Below are positions 36,020-45,716 of a DNA stretch of 64,000 bases, in pieces. The notes under the pieces are model-generated. The model did not search any database. It was not told where the DNA came from and saw nothing but the letters and a program-made list of their open reading frames with translations. The position numbers and the translations under genes were made by a program. How positions within the stretch are numbered: the first letter of the stretch is position 1; the number at the start of each line of letters is the position of its first letter. Source of the stretch: Talinum fruticosum (taxonomy: Eukaryota > Streptophyta > Magnoliopsida > Caryophyllales > Talinaceae); NCBI GenBank assembly GCA_021018815.1, contig JAITYX010000183.1, forward strand, positions 1 through 64,000. Reading direction: 5' to 3'.

Positions 36020-36050
36020 ACCGTAGTTAAAAGTGGTTCCTGTAGTAGTG
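36020..36050 (-). repeat. Right terminal inverted repeat of CACTA X
   Basis: Ends GTTCCTGTAGTAGTG. Adjacent AACCGTAGTTAAA subterminal repeats occur three times in the last 110 bp. Confidence 0.9.
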
Positions 36051-36053
36051 TTT

Positions 36054-37060
36054 AAAAAGTACCCATTCGAGTATAATGAAAGGACTTAATAGAGCGGAAT
36101 GTGTGAGGTACAATACTCTTAATCTAAACTTCCCACTTGGCTTGGCTACTTCTTTAGTAGTAGGTTGATACCCTAGCCCAAAGTTGTAGTTGTTAGTGGA
36201 TTCAAGGGGTGGAAAGATTTGGTGGTATGCCCTTCGACCTATAGCAAGACCTAGAAAGTACCCATTCATCCTGAGCATCTAATGGACACTAGGGTTGTCA
36301 TAATGGTTGAATTTAAGAGGTGCTTCATCCTCGTCTAAGGTAGTGATTGTCTCGAATCCATATAGTTCCTTGTCATTGGTAACGTGCTCGATCTCAACCA
36401 CGGACTCCTTGGCAATGATAGTAGCATAGAGATTATCCCTGTTCACAGTTACAACTTGACCTTTGATGATCATTTTAACTTTCTGCGAGTGTAGAGGGCC
36501 CCGCTCGAAGATTGTACAACAAAGGACGTCCTAGGAGTAAATTGAAGGTGGTCGGGATATCTAAGACTTGGAATTCAATGTTCCTTTCTACTAGCCCTAT
36601 ATTAATTGGCAAGGTCACTGTTCCTAACATTGTTCTCTTAGAATTGCCATAAGCTCAAAGATGGACAGATCTGTTTAGAGAGTTGTTACTTTCTAATTCC
36701 TAACCTTATGGCAGTTCTTTAGGGACAAACATTCACAACTGATCTATTTTCTACAAAAGTTAAGGGAACGAACTTGTTAATGCAAGTTATAGTTAAATGA
36801 AGGGCATTATTGTTGGTAAGGGCTTCTTCCGGGAGATCCTTTTCAATAATGGTAGTGGTTCCATCCCCACTATTAACCAATCCTACTACTTCCTCCGGCG
36901 TGGTTTCAGGAGAGACCTCGATCTTACTAAGCACGTCAATCAAAGCCTCGCCTATGTTTTTGGGAAGCAGATATTAGTTGCCAAATTGAGATATCAGCTT
37001 TTAACTTCGAAGTCGTTTAAGGATTGGATCTTCTTCTTTTGTAGCTTTAGGTTCTTTTAG
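36054..37060 (-). pseudogene. Element B: aspartic protease
   Basis: Minus strand: EVSPETTPEEVVGLVNSGDG near 36920, then ALHLTITCINKFVPLTFVEN and RSVVNVCP at about 36790-36720. The family motif here is I-D-N-G-S-A-L-N-V-C-P. In this copy the catalytic Asp is Glu and the Gly is Arg, so it would be inactive. Downstream come GQVVTVNRDNL and ESVVEIEHVTNDKELYGFET at 36470-36330, then GLAIGRRAYHQIFPPLES and NNYNFGLGYQPT at 36260-36150. It is cut at 36054 by CACTA X. Confidence 0.85.
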
Positions 37061-38913
37061 GGATTCCTAAGTCCGTTGTGGACCCAAGGGTCCATTATGT
37101 CATCAAGATCTAGTAAGGAATTTGATTGCTCGGACCTTGAGGTTCTCCCTAAAAGTTATCCTCTTCTAAGTATGGTGTGCCCCGAAGTTGTCGTCGTTTT
37201 GGTCACTATTACTTCTCGTTTCGTAGACGTCCTCTTCATCACATACCCATAGCACATGAACTTCTGGATCTAAAGAAGGCAAGCTAAGATGTGCTTGGGA
37301 CTCATCAATACCTTGGATGAAGATAGATGGATCCTACCGACTGGATTGGGTTTAGCGAAAATAGCTACGATGCTCGCTGAAATGATTTTTGTTGTTACGT
37401 AGTTTCTTGGTAGCCTTAGGTAAAGGGAGTTGGCCATTTCGAAACATGCTTTCTAGTTTGTTCTTAAATATCCAACACTATTTAATGTCGTGTCCTCGTG
37501 CATGATGGTATTTGTAAAATTTTCCCGCGTCCTAGTTTTTGAATTGTTTCGTGGTTTCGATTCTCGCTTTAATGCTTGGCAATTCTATCTTTCCCTTAAC
37601 CAAGAGATGGTCAAGGGCATCGGTGTAAGTGGTGTCGATAGGAGTGTAGTGATTATATCTTTTAAGGCATTGACATCCGCACTCCTGTTAGTATTGTATG
37701 TATTAGAGGTTTTCTTATCTTTGGAGTGATAATTACCTCCGTACCGCATTGTGACTTTTGTGGTCACGGTGGACAACTCTTCTTCTATCGGTAAGTCGGC
37801 ATCTCTAAGGGTTGAGAAGTTCATTATTGGTAGGAACTTGAGATGCTGATTGTAATTAGGTCGAAGATTTTTAATGATGATCCTGACTGGGTCCTTCTCG
37901 AAGAGTCTGTCTACCATATGGGCAGCCTTTGCTCTCCATCTAGTTAGGAAGTTTGTGAAGCTCTCCTTCTCACCTTGTTTGATTAATTCCAAGTCTCTAA
38001 GAGTGACTAGAAAATCAATATTATAGGAGTATCGATGTAGGAATTCCTTGCACAACTCGGTCTAATTGGCAACCTTACGTGAGTCAACCGCGTTATACCA
38101 ATTCATTACATCAATGTCAAAAGTCCATGGGAAGATAATGCGGTAAGTGTCTTCCGAAATATTCTTTAGAGTCATTGCTCCTAAGAAGTTGCGAACATGA
38201 TGATGGGGATTCTCGAAACCTTTGAATTTGATATCGATCATGGTAAACTTTGTAGGTAGCTTACCCTTAGGATTGAAGTGAATCCCTTATGATCAAAATA
38301 ATGATTACCGAATATGGATGACTCCCTTAACATCTGTTCTATCTTATCTACGCGGGGATCAGGCTGAGGTTTGGATTCATGCTTTAAGGGATTTCTATTT
38401 AGGACTATTTGGAGGAGATAAGCTAGGTGGAGGTAGAGGACCTAATCTCTCTCCTTTTCTCAAACATTCTGCTTCTTCATCTCTCTTATTGTCATCAATA
38501 TCTTTTATAATAGTCTTAAGATCTCTCGATATGGATAGTATCTTCTCATCTTGATCATCCATCCTAGTTTTCATCCTAGCTAAGTTTTCATTAAGAAAAC
38601 TAAGAATGGGAGAATGTTCTAAATATCCGTCCATTGGAAGGGAATTCATTCTAAGTACTCGTCTTTCGACGAGGAATACATTGAACTGGTGTAGCGTGCA
38701 TTGAAACTTGTCACACCGGTGTAGACCGTGGAGTATAACGTAATGCGAACGAGGAGAAGATGTGTCGGACTCCTTGGTTATGTGTTCTAATCTTTTGGAG
38801 CTCGGATTCCAACGGTATTCAATTGTCGTAAACTTCACTATTCCGTAGCCCAAAGGATGACGTTTAGGACCATGTGAAAGAAGACCACTATTGGGATGAA
38901 AGAACTTAAGCAT
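37061..38913 (-). pseudogene. Element B: gag
   Basis: Minus strand from 38913: an N-terminal region with GYLEHSPILSFLNENLARMK and a Pro-rich stretch PPPSLSPPNSP near 38410; then DKIEQMLRESSIFG near 38340; then the retrotransposon gag domain at 38055-37750 with CKEFLHRYSYN, LRDLELIKQGEKESFTNFLT, RWRAKAAHMVDRL and IIIKNLRPNYNQHL. From 37585 to 37061 it is frameshifted linker. The frame order and these blocks match plant Tat-type gag. Confidence 0.85.
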
Positions 38914-40080
38914 AAGACCCTAAGAGATTAAGAATGCTTTTATTTGGATCCACATAAGAAATGCGATGAAAAATGAAGTGCATGTGATGATGTATGACTT
39001 AGTTTAGGATGATTTTATGATTTGGCTAGTGCATAATGAATGGTTGATCCTTAATGGAAAGATATTTTTATTTGGTTAGATGATAATGCATTTCCTTATA
39101 TTTGGAATGAATTTGCTTTGGGTAAATATGAATGCGAAATGAACTCACCTTATCTAAGATGGATTTAATTTGGGTAATGAGAATTCAAAAATGGACTTCA
39201 CTTAATATGAGATGAATTTATTTGGCTAATGAAAATGCACTCACCTAATATGAGATTAGCTAATGCAAAATGGACTCACCTAATCTGAGATGAATTTATT
39301 TTGGCTAATGAAAATGGACTCATATAATCTTGAGATAAATTTATTTTGGCTAATGAAAATGTAAAATGAAAAATGAGAATGCTAAATAAAAGAAGGAAAG
39401 TCAAAAACACAAACTGACTTATCAAAAGATAGAGGGAACTTTTGTAAGACCCTCCTGGACCGACTTGCGATGTCTTCCTAGACAGCTTGAACAAGTTTTT
39501 TAGTACTCGAAAAAGTAAGCAATGGACTGACCTAGAAGAAAAAGGGTGATTTGACTTTTGACTAAATACACATAATGGACGAGACTCTCAGGAAAATTAT
39601 TTTTTAAAGAGTTTTATTTATACACATGCAAGGGCCAATCAACACTCATCATTTATTCCTAAAGGCTCACAAGTAAAGGATTAAATCTAAAAACACATAC
39701 TCATCCAAGCATGCAAATGAAGACAGGGAACCACCTAATTGTCAAAATATCTATGGTCAAAAGAGGTTAAGACTAGGTAGGATATATGGTGACTCATAGT
39801 CCGAGGATTTGGTCTTCCTTATGGGGCACGGAAAGTGAAAAGTCTAGAATCCTTGGTGCCTCTCGGTAAACCAAGAGGTTTGAATCAAGAGCGCATGCTA
39901 CGAGAGAAGATGAACCGTTTCGGTTGGCAATCAAGTCTAATTGGGCCCGCTTGGGATTCAGTGGGAGCCTCTTAACAAAATATGTTCAAAGGTAGCTAAA
40001 TGCGGGGATGTGTAATGTAAGCACATTATTAAAACTCACTACTCAAATTTTCAAGTTTCGTCCTCTTAATAAAAAATTTA
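38914..40080 (-). other. Untranslated leader of element B
   Basis: About 1.2 kb between PBS and gag with no coding signal. It holds the tandem repeat at about 39100-39365. Long leaders are common in Tat elements. Confidence 0.65.
39100..39365. repeat. Tandem repeat in the gag leader of B
   Basis: About five imperfect units of 40-55 bp built on AATGGACTCACCTAAT, TGAGATGAATTTATTT and GGCTAATGAAAATG. Unit length varies by internal deletions. Confidence 0.85.
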
Positions 40081-40098
40081 TCCCACTTGGAGTGACCA
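40081..40098 (-). other. Primer-binding site of element B
   Basis: Minus strand TGGTCACTCCAAGTGGGA, two bases inside the 5' LTR. It resembles the TGGCGACTCCGCTGGGGA-type PBS that I recall for Tat elements (12 of 18 matches). The tRNA assignment is tentative. Confidence 0.6.
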
Positions 40099-40100
40099 CT

Positions 40101-42150
40101 CGTAGGAACCACGACCAGTGCCGAGCTTCCCCACGCACCTTTGACGTAAGGGTTTTTTGAAAATGGGTTTGAAAATGATTTTTAGGGTTTTGAAAGATGA
40201 ACTTTAGAATGTGGGGATGAACCTTTTATTAAGATTGCCGATTTTTATTAAGTTGAATTAAAGATAAATCAAGTTGAATTGATTGGCGTTTCATTATTTA
40301 TTTTATTTTGCCAATTATTTTCGGAATTCCCAAGATGTAATTTCTTAACCGAACAAGATAACAAAAATTAAGTGAAAATAAATTTATTAAGTTGAATTCA
40401 CATCTGTCGTGAGGCTTTAGGGTCGGATTGGTGTCAAAACATCGATCCGGACCGAAGCCATGGCCACTCGACCACCTGGTGCTGGCGAAAGCCAACACCT
40501 GCCGGTCGAGGCGTCGGCCACATATCACAACCGAAGGAATCAGCTACGGCCTTTGGCCTAGTAAGCGGATCTGGAAACCCTAATTCTTATGCATGCAGTT
40601 AGAAAAGCCAAGATGCAATTTTTAAGTGAAAATAAAGCAAAAGAAGGAGTCGTCAATCAATTTTTAACAGAGAAAAACTAACAAAGACAAAAGCTAAAAT
40701 AATAATTCCTTTTCAAATCTTAGTATGGAAAAACTAAGACACATAAAGGCCAAAATGACTCCATCGGTATTATAACCGAGATTCGGATTCACGGGCCAGG
40801 ATACGAAACATAGGAATAAACCCTTCCGTTGCGCCTGTTCGAAGACAACCATTACTAGTTTAAGTAGTGAATCTAAATAACGTGAAAAACACAAGCATAC
40901 AATAACAAGTTAAGAGAAATTAAAGCAACCAAACATAGTAAAATAAAGTGATAAAGAAATCGGTAAAGAAAATAAAAGCGAAAGAAAAAGAAAGCGAGAA
41001 AATAAAAGGATTACATTGGGCGAGGAGTAACTAAAATGCGATACAACTTTGATCAACAATACAGTAAAGCCTTAAATAAAACCTAAAATAAACAAATAGA
41101 CTGTTCAAAGGCCGAATCCTTGCCCTTAGGTTGTCCCACCTACTTATTTGGATCATCACACTAGATCTCTTGATGCTACAAAGAATGAATCGTAGAAAAG
41201 AGGGCTCTTTTATGGGTTTTAAAAAGGTAAGTTTTTAAGGGATGGTAGAGATTAGCTTAATGAACGCCTAGAGATCAGAATAATTGAATATTCTTTAGCT
41301 CTTTTTAAGGATTCAACGGTAATGTGTGGAAAAGAGGAGTGTTTGAGGTTATTTTTCAGCAGAGTAACGTTCGTGTATAAATGCTCTTATTAGCTTTCTG
41401 CAGCATTACGCATAGGAGAAAGTCGTAGGGAAATGAGAGCCAAGGCTCTTTATTTATAGGGAGAGACCTAGGTCACAAATGACCTTGGGTTGGTCTCAGC
41501 CCGTTGTCCAAAACAACAGAAAGAAAACTGGGCTAGAAATCAAAAGATTGAATAGGATGGAAAGGATAAAACCATACAGAAATCTCATCTGGGCGCCGAA
41601 CACCGGGTCTACCTAGGGTTTCATGCCCTAGCATGCTCGCGAAGGAGTCTCCAAGCCAAAACGCAGTTGTTCCACTTAAAATGTCCGGGGTTGCAGGCGA
41701 TGAGCACGATGTCGTTTTGAGAGGAAAAGCTTATAGTCTTGAGTGGACTATCTTAGAGCTTAAACGCAACACTTTGATGCTAGTGATAATGAAATGCAAC
41801 ACTTTAACGCCATCTCTAGATCTTTAGCTCCATGTCCGATTGGAGAAAAGTAAAATGTAGTATTCCGAACTTGGAATTTCCTGGTACACAACCCTAGATT
41901 CAATTGTCTCAAGAGGCTTGGCTCGGTCTTGGATGGTCCGAAAGAAAAGGGGATTTTTAGATCGACCCAAGGCGTAAGGCTATTTGTTTGGTGTTGGGGG
42001 TTTCTTTGTGGTTTATTGGTCTCTGTTACACCAATCAAACACAATGACGAGATCTAAATCTTCAAACCGGACTCAGGATTTCATCATTGGGTCGACGGAA
42101 TTAAAAAAGAATTAAATGAGATAAGGGACGACACCTTTTAGGTGTCTATA
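40101..42150 (-). repeat. 5' LTR of element B
   Basis: 2050 bp. The + strand runs from CGTAGGAACCACG to TTTTAGGTGTCTATA. The minus-strand TATA is at about 41445-41460 (CTATAAATAAAGAGCC). By eye roughly 85% like the 3' LTR in sampled stretches, so the insertion is old. Confidence 0.9.
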
Positions 42151-42155
42151 GCACG

Positions 42156-42820
42156 ACACCTACCCAAAGATTAAAAAGTTCTTCGAAAGACTTAGAAAAT
42201 ACATCATGTGCCTTAATCCTCAAAAGTGTGCTTTAAGGGTAACCTTAAGCAAGGTGTTAGGCTAAGTTTTCAGTTTTAGAGGAATCGAAGTTCATCCATC
42301 CAAGATTAAAGCTATGCAAGAAATTCCGCCACCAAAAACGTAAAAGAAGATACTGGGATTCCTAGGACGTTTACGAGTACATTAGTCGTTTCATATCAAA
42401 ACTTACTACGGTTTATGAACCCATTTTTAAGAAGTTGAAGAAAGGGTACCCTCAAGTGCTAGTTCCATCCAACTAGGGAAACCTTTACCCTTATACCTTG
42501 CCACGATTGAAAGGAAGAGTACGTGGTATATTATCTAAGCAAGAAATTCTTAGATTATGAGACTAGATACACGCCATTAGAGAGGACATCATTCGCATTA
42601 GTTTGGGCTACCAAGAAGCTCGGGCACTACATCTTGGCCAACAGGGTACATGTGGTAGCACCAATGGATCCCATCAAGTACATCCTTGAGCAACCAACCA
42701 TCGTAGCAAGATAGCTAAATCGACCATCATGCTATTTAAATTTTAACTTAGATATCTCCCTCAAAAAGCAATCCAAGGAAGGGTAGTTTCAGAATTCCTA
42801 GCCAGTCTACCCGTAACTAA
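42156..42820 (+). pseudogene. Element A, part 2: RT end and first RNase H
   Basis: Continues the RT cut at 585: HLPKIKKFFERLRKYIMCLN at about 42158-42215, GFLGRL.. near 42355, then RNase H with YYLSKKFLDYETRYTPLER, LVWATKKLGHYILAN and MDPIKYILEQPTIVAR at 42523-42714, then FLASLPVTKSQPKHL near 42800. Several stops. Confidence 0.88.
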
Positions 42821-43270
42821 ATCGCAACCCAAACACCTTAACTATCCGGACTGAAAATATTTTACAAGTAGAGGTAGATGTATGGACAATGTACTTCAAC
42901 TCGTGCTTCCAATGTGAAGGGCTTTAGAGTAGGGATCCTCCTAGTCTCACCGGAGGGAGCACATACTCTTATTTCAGTCAAATTTGATTTCGAGGTGATC
43001 AACAACGATGCAGAATATGAAGCATGCATCACGAGACTTCAAGTTGCTATAAAGATCGAGCCAAGAGCATCGGGGTTTTCGGTGACTCTAATCCGATCAT
43101 TAATCGATTTTCGAAAAATGGAAGGTATGTAGTGAAGTCTTAGCACCCTACCGGGCACATTTGATTGAATTATCAAAACATTTTGAGAGCATTTAATACA
43201 CCTACCTTCCTAGGGATGACAACGAGTTCGCAGATGCTTTAGCTAAATTAGCAACCATGATCAATATCCC
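42821..43270 (+). pseudogene. Element A: second (Tat-type) RNase H
   Basis: In frame at 42878-43132: GFRVGILLVSPEGAHTLISV, KFDFEVINNDAEYEACITRL and QVAIKI, then across a frameshift APYRAHLIELSKHF and YLPRDDNEFADALAKLATM near 43195-43260. The N-x-A-E-Y-E-A and ADALA-LA blocks are those of the additional RNase H placed between RT-RNase H and integrase in Tat-lineage gypsy elements. This domain supports the Tat assignment. Element B lacks it. Confidence 0.78.
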
Positions 43271-43299
43271 TAACGGCATTCATTCAATGCCCATTGAAA

Positions 43300-43665
43300 T
43301 ACAGACGATGGAGTCACCCTATGCACGTATATGCACTAGAAGTGTCTAGTACCGAGCAAACCAGCTGGTACCATGAAATCTACCAGGCACGTATATCCGT
43401 GGCGTTTAACAAGAAAGTGAATTCTCGAAATTTACATGTTGGAGACTTGATCCTTAAGGAGATTAGAGCGCTAACCCAGGATCCTCGAGGAAAGTTTAGG
43501 CCTAACCGGCAAGGCGCATTTGTACTTAGTTGGATACCGCCGGAGGGGCAGTAAATTTGACTCGATTTAGATAGTGAAGAGGTCTTCCAAGTACACAAAC
43601 TTGGATCAACTAAATAAATATTATGATCAACTAAAGAAATATTATGTTTAGCATGACTCTAAATA
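43300..43665 (+). pseudogene. Element A: integrase C-terminal part only
   Basis: At 43375-43554: YQARISVAFNKKVNSRNLHV, GDLILKEIRALTQDPRGKF and GAFVLSWIPPEG, followed past a stop by a trace of the end near 43600. The zinc-binding and catalytic core that should lie between 43300 and 43375 are missing, so this copy carries an internal integrase deletion. Confidence 0.82.
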
Positions 43666-44099
43666 GTAGGCCAAACCTGGCCCAACCAGGTCGCACAATG
43701 GCGAGCATCGGCCACCACCTGCATAACGGTTGATCCGGTCCGGCGAGAAAATTTCTCCAGGTTGTATCTTTGTAATTATTTATCCGATGATCCAATCAAA
43801 CGGTCTACTTATTTATTTGTTTTTGGGCGGTCCAATTAGATGACCCATTAGTGTAATTAATTTTTTATTTTTTTCAATTAATTTTTAAAGGCGGTCCAAT
43901 TAGGTGGTGTAATTTATTTATACCTCTAGGTGAGCGATAATGAAATAAAGCATAAAGTGAGCATAAAACTTTTATTTAATAAAAGGTAAGCCTACTACTT
44001 ACTTGAGTACATAGCTATTAAAAAGGCAAAAATAAGATACTACTTGTAGAAAAATAAAACTGTTCCAAAGAGGCAAAACTAAATTTCTTAGTTCTTTTA
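43666..44099. other. Convergent spacer of element A
   Basis: No gene seen. Corresponds to 27575-27990 of element B, reverse-complemented. AT-rich with a GC-rich patch of GGCC words near 43675-43745. Confidence 0.6.
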
Positions 44100-44990
44100 T
44101 TTCTTCCTAAAATTTCTCTCTACTAATTAAGCCCTAATCTCCCTTACGGGTCACTACACTCGGCTTCTTCATCTTGGGTGTGCTTCTTTAGCTCTTTAAT
44201 TCTACGAGCCCTCCTCTATTCCACTTCCTTAGCTCCTTCGTTGGCTCATTCATCAATCCTAGGGTTCATTTTGCGAATTTATAGTGGCGCAGCAGACAGG
44301 AACAACTTTTAGGGGATCCAGCTCTCGAACCCTTTGTGCCTTGTGACATTTGGGGTCTACTTCCTTTATCCACTCCGGATAATATGCAAATCCAAGTAGT
44401 AGTCAGCTCAGCTGTAAGTTTCAACATCTTTCGCAGATTCATCCAATATTCCGGTGATGACTAAACTCGCCTAAAACTATCGAAACCTTCGAATAATTCA
44501 AAGGTAGCATGCCGGACACATTTAAGATTGGGAATCACCTACTCCTGTCCCATTTGACGGAAAACATGGTCGGGGAATCACCAAACTTGGCATTATTCAT
44601 GACATCTTCTAAAGGGTAGTTCCTCTCTCTCTATGTTTCCATGAACTTGGGTATAGCACCGCTACTCCTAATTGAGGCTTTCTACAAAATGAAATTCCAA
44701 CAAGATTTTTAGTAGAAGTACTACTTTAAGTGGGAAAATAGAGAAGTTTAAATCCAACAAGCTTACTGGATGAAGTAATGGCAAGTGAAGAAATATGATT
44801 CTCGACCTCCACCAAGAGGTCACTCGGGCTTCATTCATCATGAAGGCACCATTTTCGCTCTAAGAAGTTGTAATGGACCAACTTCTCAGCCCGAGTTCAT
44901 TCAATTGGATGAGCTTTTCTTCTCGATATGTTTAGAAAGATGTCTTCAAAGCCAACTAGCTTTCTTAAATAACAAAGCAAGAGCATAACA
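44100..44990 (-). pseudogene. Antisense extra frame of element A (short, PMD part deleted)
   Basis: Minus strand, opposite to the pol of A. Readable parts are SGAIPKFMET near 44640, and the charged C-terminal region near 44230-44140 matching ANEAEKRRARRIEE of B. The PMD core found in B at 24280-25380 is absent, so about 2 kb is lost. Many stops. Confidence 0.6.
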
Positions 44991-45056
44991 GGACGAAAGC
45001 TAGAGCAAGCAAGAGAGAAGTAAGTGAAGTCCGCAAAATGAACACACCAAACTCCC

Positions 45057-45064
45057 CTTTTATA
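45057..45064 (-). promoter_or_regulatory. Putative TATA box of the antisense frame of element A
   Basis: Minus strand TATAAAAGGGGAGTTTGGTG, aligned to TATAAAAAGGGTGCTTGGTG at 5150 in element B. Confidence 0.55.
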
Positions 45065-45716
45065 GACTCATTTCGATGAAGGCAAGCCAAGCATACAAGA
45101 AAAGAGATAAAAAGCAAGAAGAGACCATGGGAATCTGACAGAGCACACCGAGGCCAGGCCCGTCAAAGGCTCACCGGCACCGGCCACGAGGCACTCGTGG
45201 CGTCCCATCAATAATAGCCTTGCAGCCCTAGCTAATGTCCTAGCATGCGCAGCCTCATCAAGCATGGCAAGTGGATGTTTGGCATCATGTGTATGCAAGT
45301 GGAAGCTTTGGACCCACCATATTAACTTTTGTAGATCAAATTTTCAGCTTTTTTCAACTTATATATTCGAGTAAAATGCTAAACTTTCGTCCATATAATT
45401 ATCTAAGAATAAGCATGTTAGTACAACAAATTATTAGGTCAAGCTTCATATCAAAAGACGATAAAGGTTTCAAGCATCAAAATTCACAAAGCTTTAGCCT
45501 CCGATAAAGCCAAGCTTTGGATCCTATTACCGGACTTCGAAAGCATGCATCGCGATCAAGTCTAGGCCCCGTCTTAGAGTTCGGATTCGACCGTAACCAA
45601 TTCCAAGCACTACATAACTATCAATGCTCGAAGCAATGAACAAAATCAAGATAAGTATCCTTTAGTTTCTACTTTGACCTTTCGTCTTTCGGACTCTGGT
45701 CGAAGTGGGGGCTAAC
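45065..45716 (+). other. 3' untranslated region and polypurine tract of element A
   Basis: No coding signal. The PPT AAGTGGGGGCTAAC at about 45703-45716 abuts the 3' LTR. The reverse complement of 45260-45700 matches 2564-3024 of element B. Confidence 0.75.

Larger units (their letters stand above)
31296..36050 (+). mobile_element. Element X: CACTA-type DNA transposon nested in the pol of B
   Basis: Ends are CACAACTATAAGAAC (left) and, in reverse complement, CACTACTACAGGAAC (right). Over 31 bp of terminal inverted repeat 24 positions match. A 3-bp TSD TTT lies at 31293-31295 and 36051-36053, as expected for CACTA. Subterminal repeats of the type GACGGTT / AACCGT(C/A)GT cluster at both ends (31325-31520; 35805-36050). 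I see no transposase. The interior is non-coding and dominated by foldbacks. Element orientation is unknown. It splits gypsy B between protease and RT. Confidence 0.9.
586..42150 (-). mobile_element. Element B: Ty3/gypsy Tat-lineage LTR retrotransposon, minus strand, with nested insertions
   Basis: Two LTRs of the same family and orientation bound it (586-2543 and 40101-42150). The flanks are gcagg (581-585) and gcacg (42151-42155), a 5-bp TSD with one mismatch, and they interrupt one RT frame of element A. On the minus strand the order is 5' LTR, PBS, leader, gag, protease, RT/RNase H, integrase, antisense PMD frame, PPT, 3' LTR. Without the CACTA, copia C/D and solo LTR J insertions it would be about 16 kb. 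Placement in Tat rests on the gag/pol blocks, on the antisense extra frame (such frames are known in Tat) and on the second RNase H of its relative A. Confidence 0.88.
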
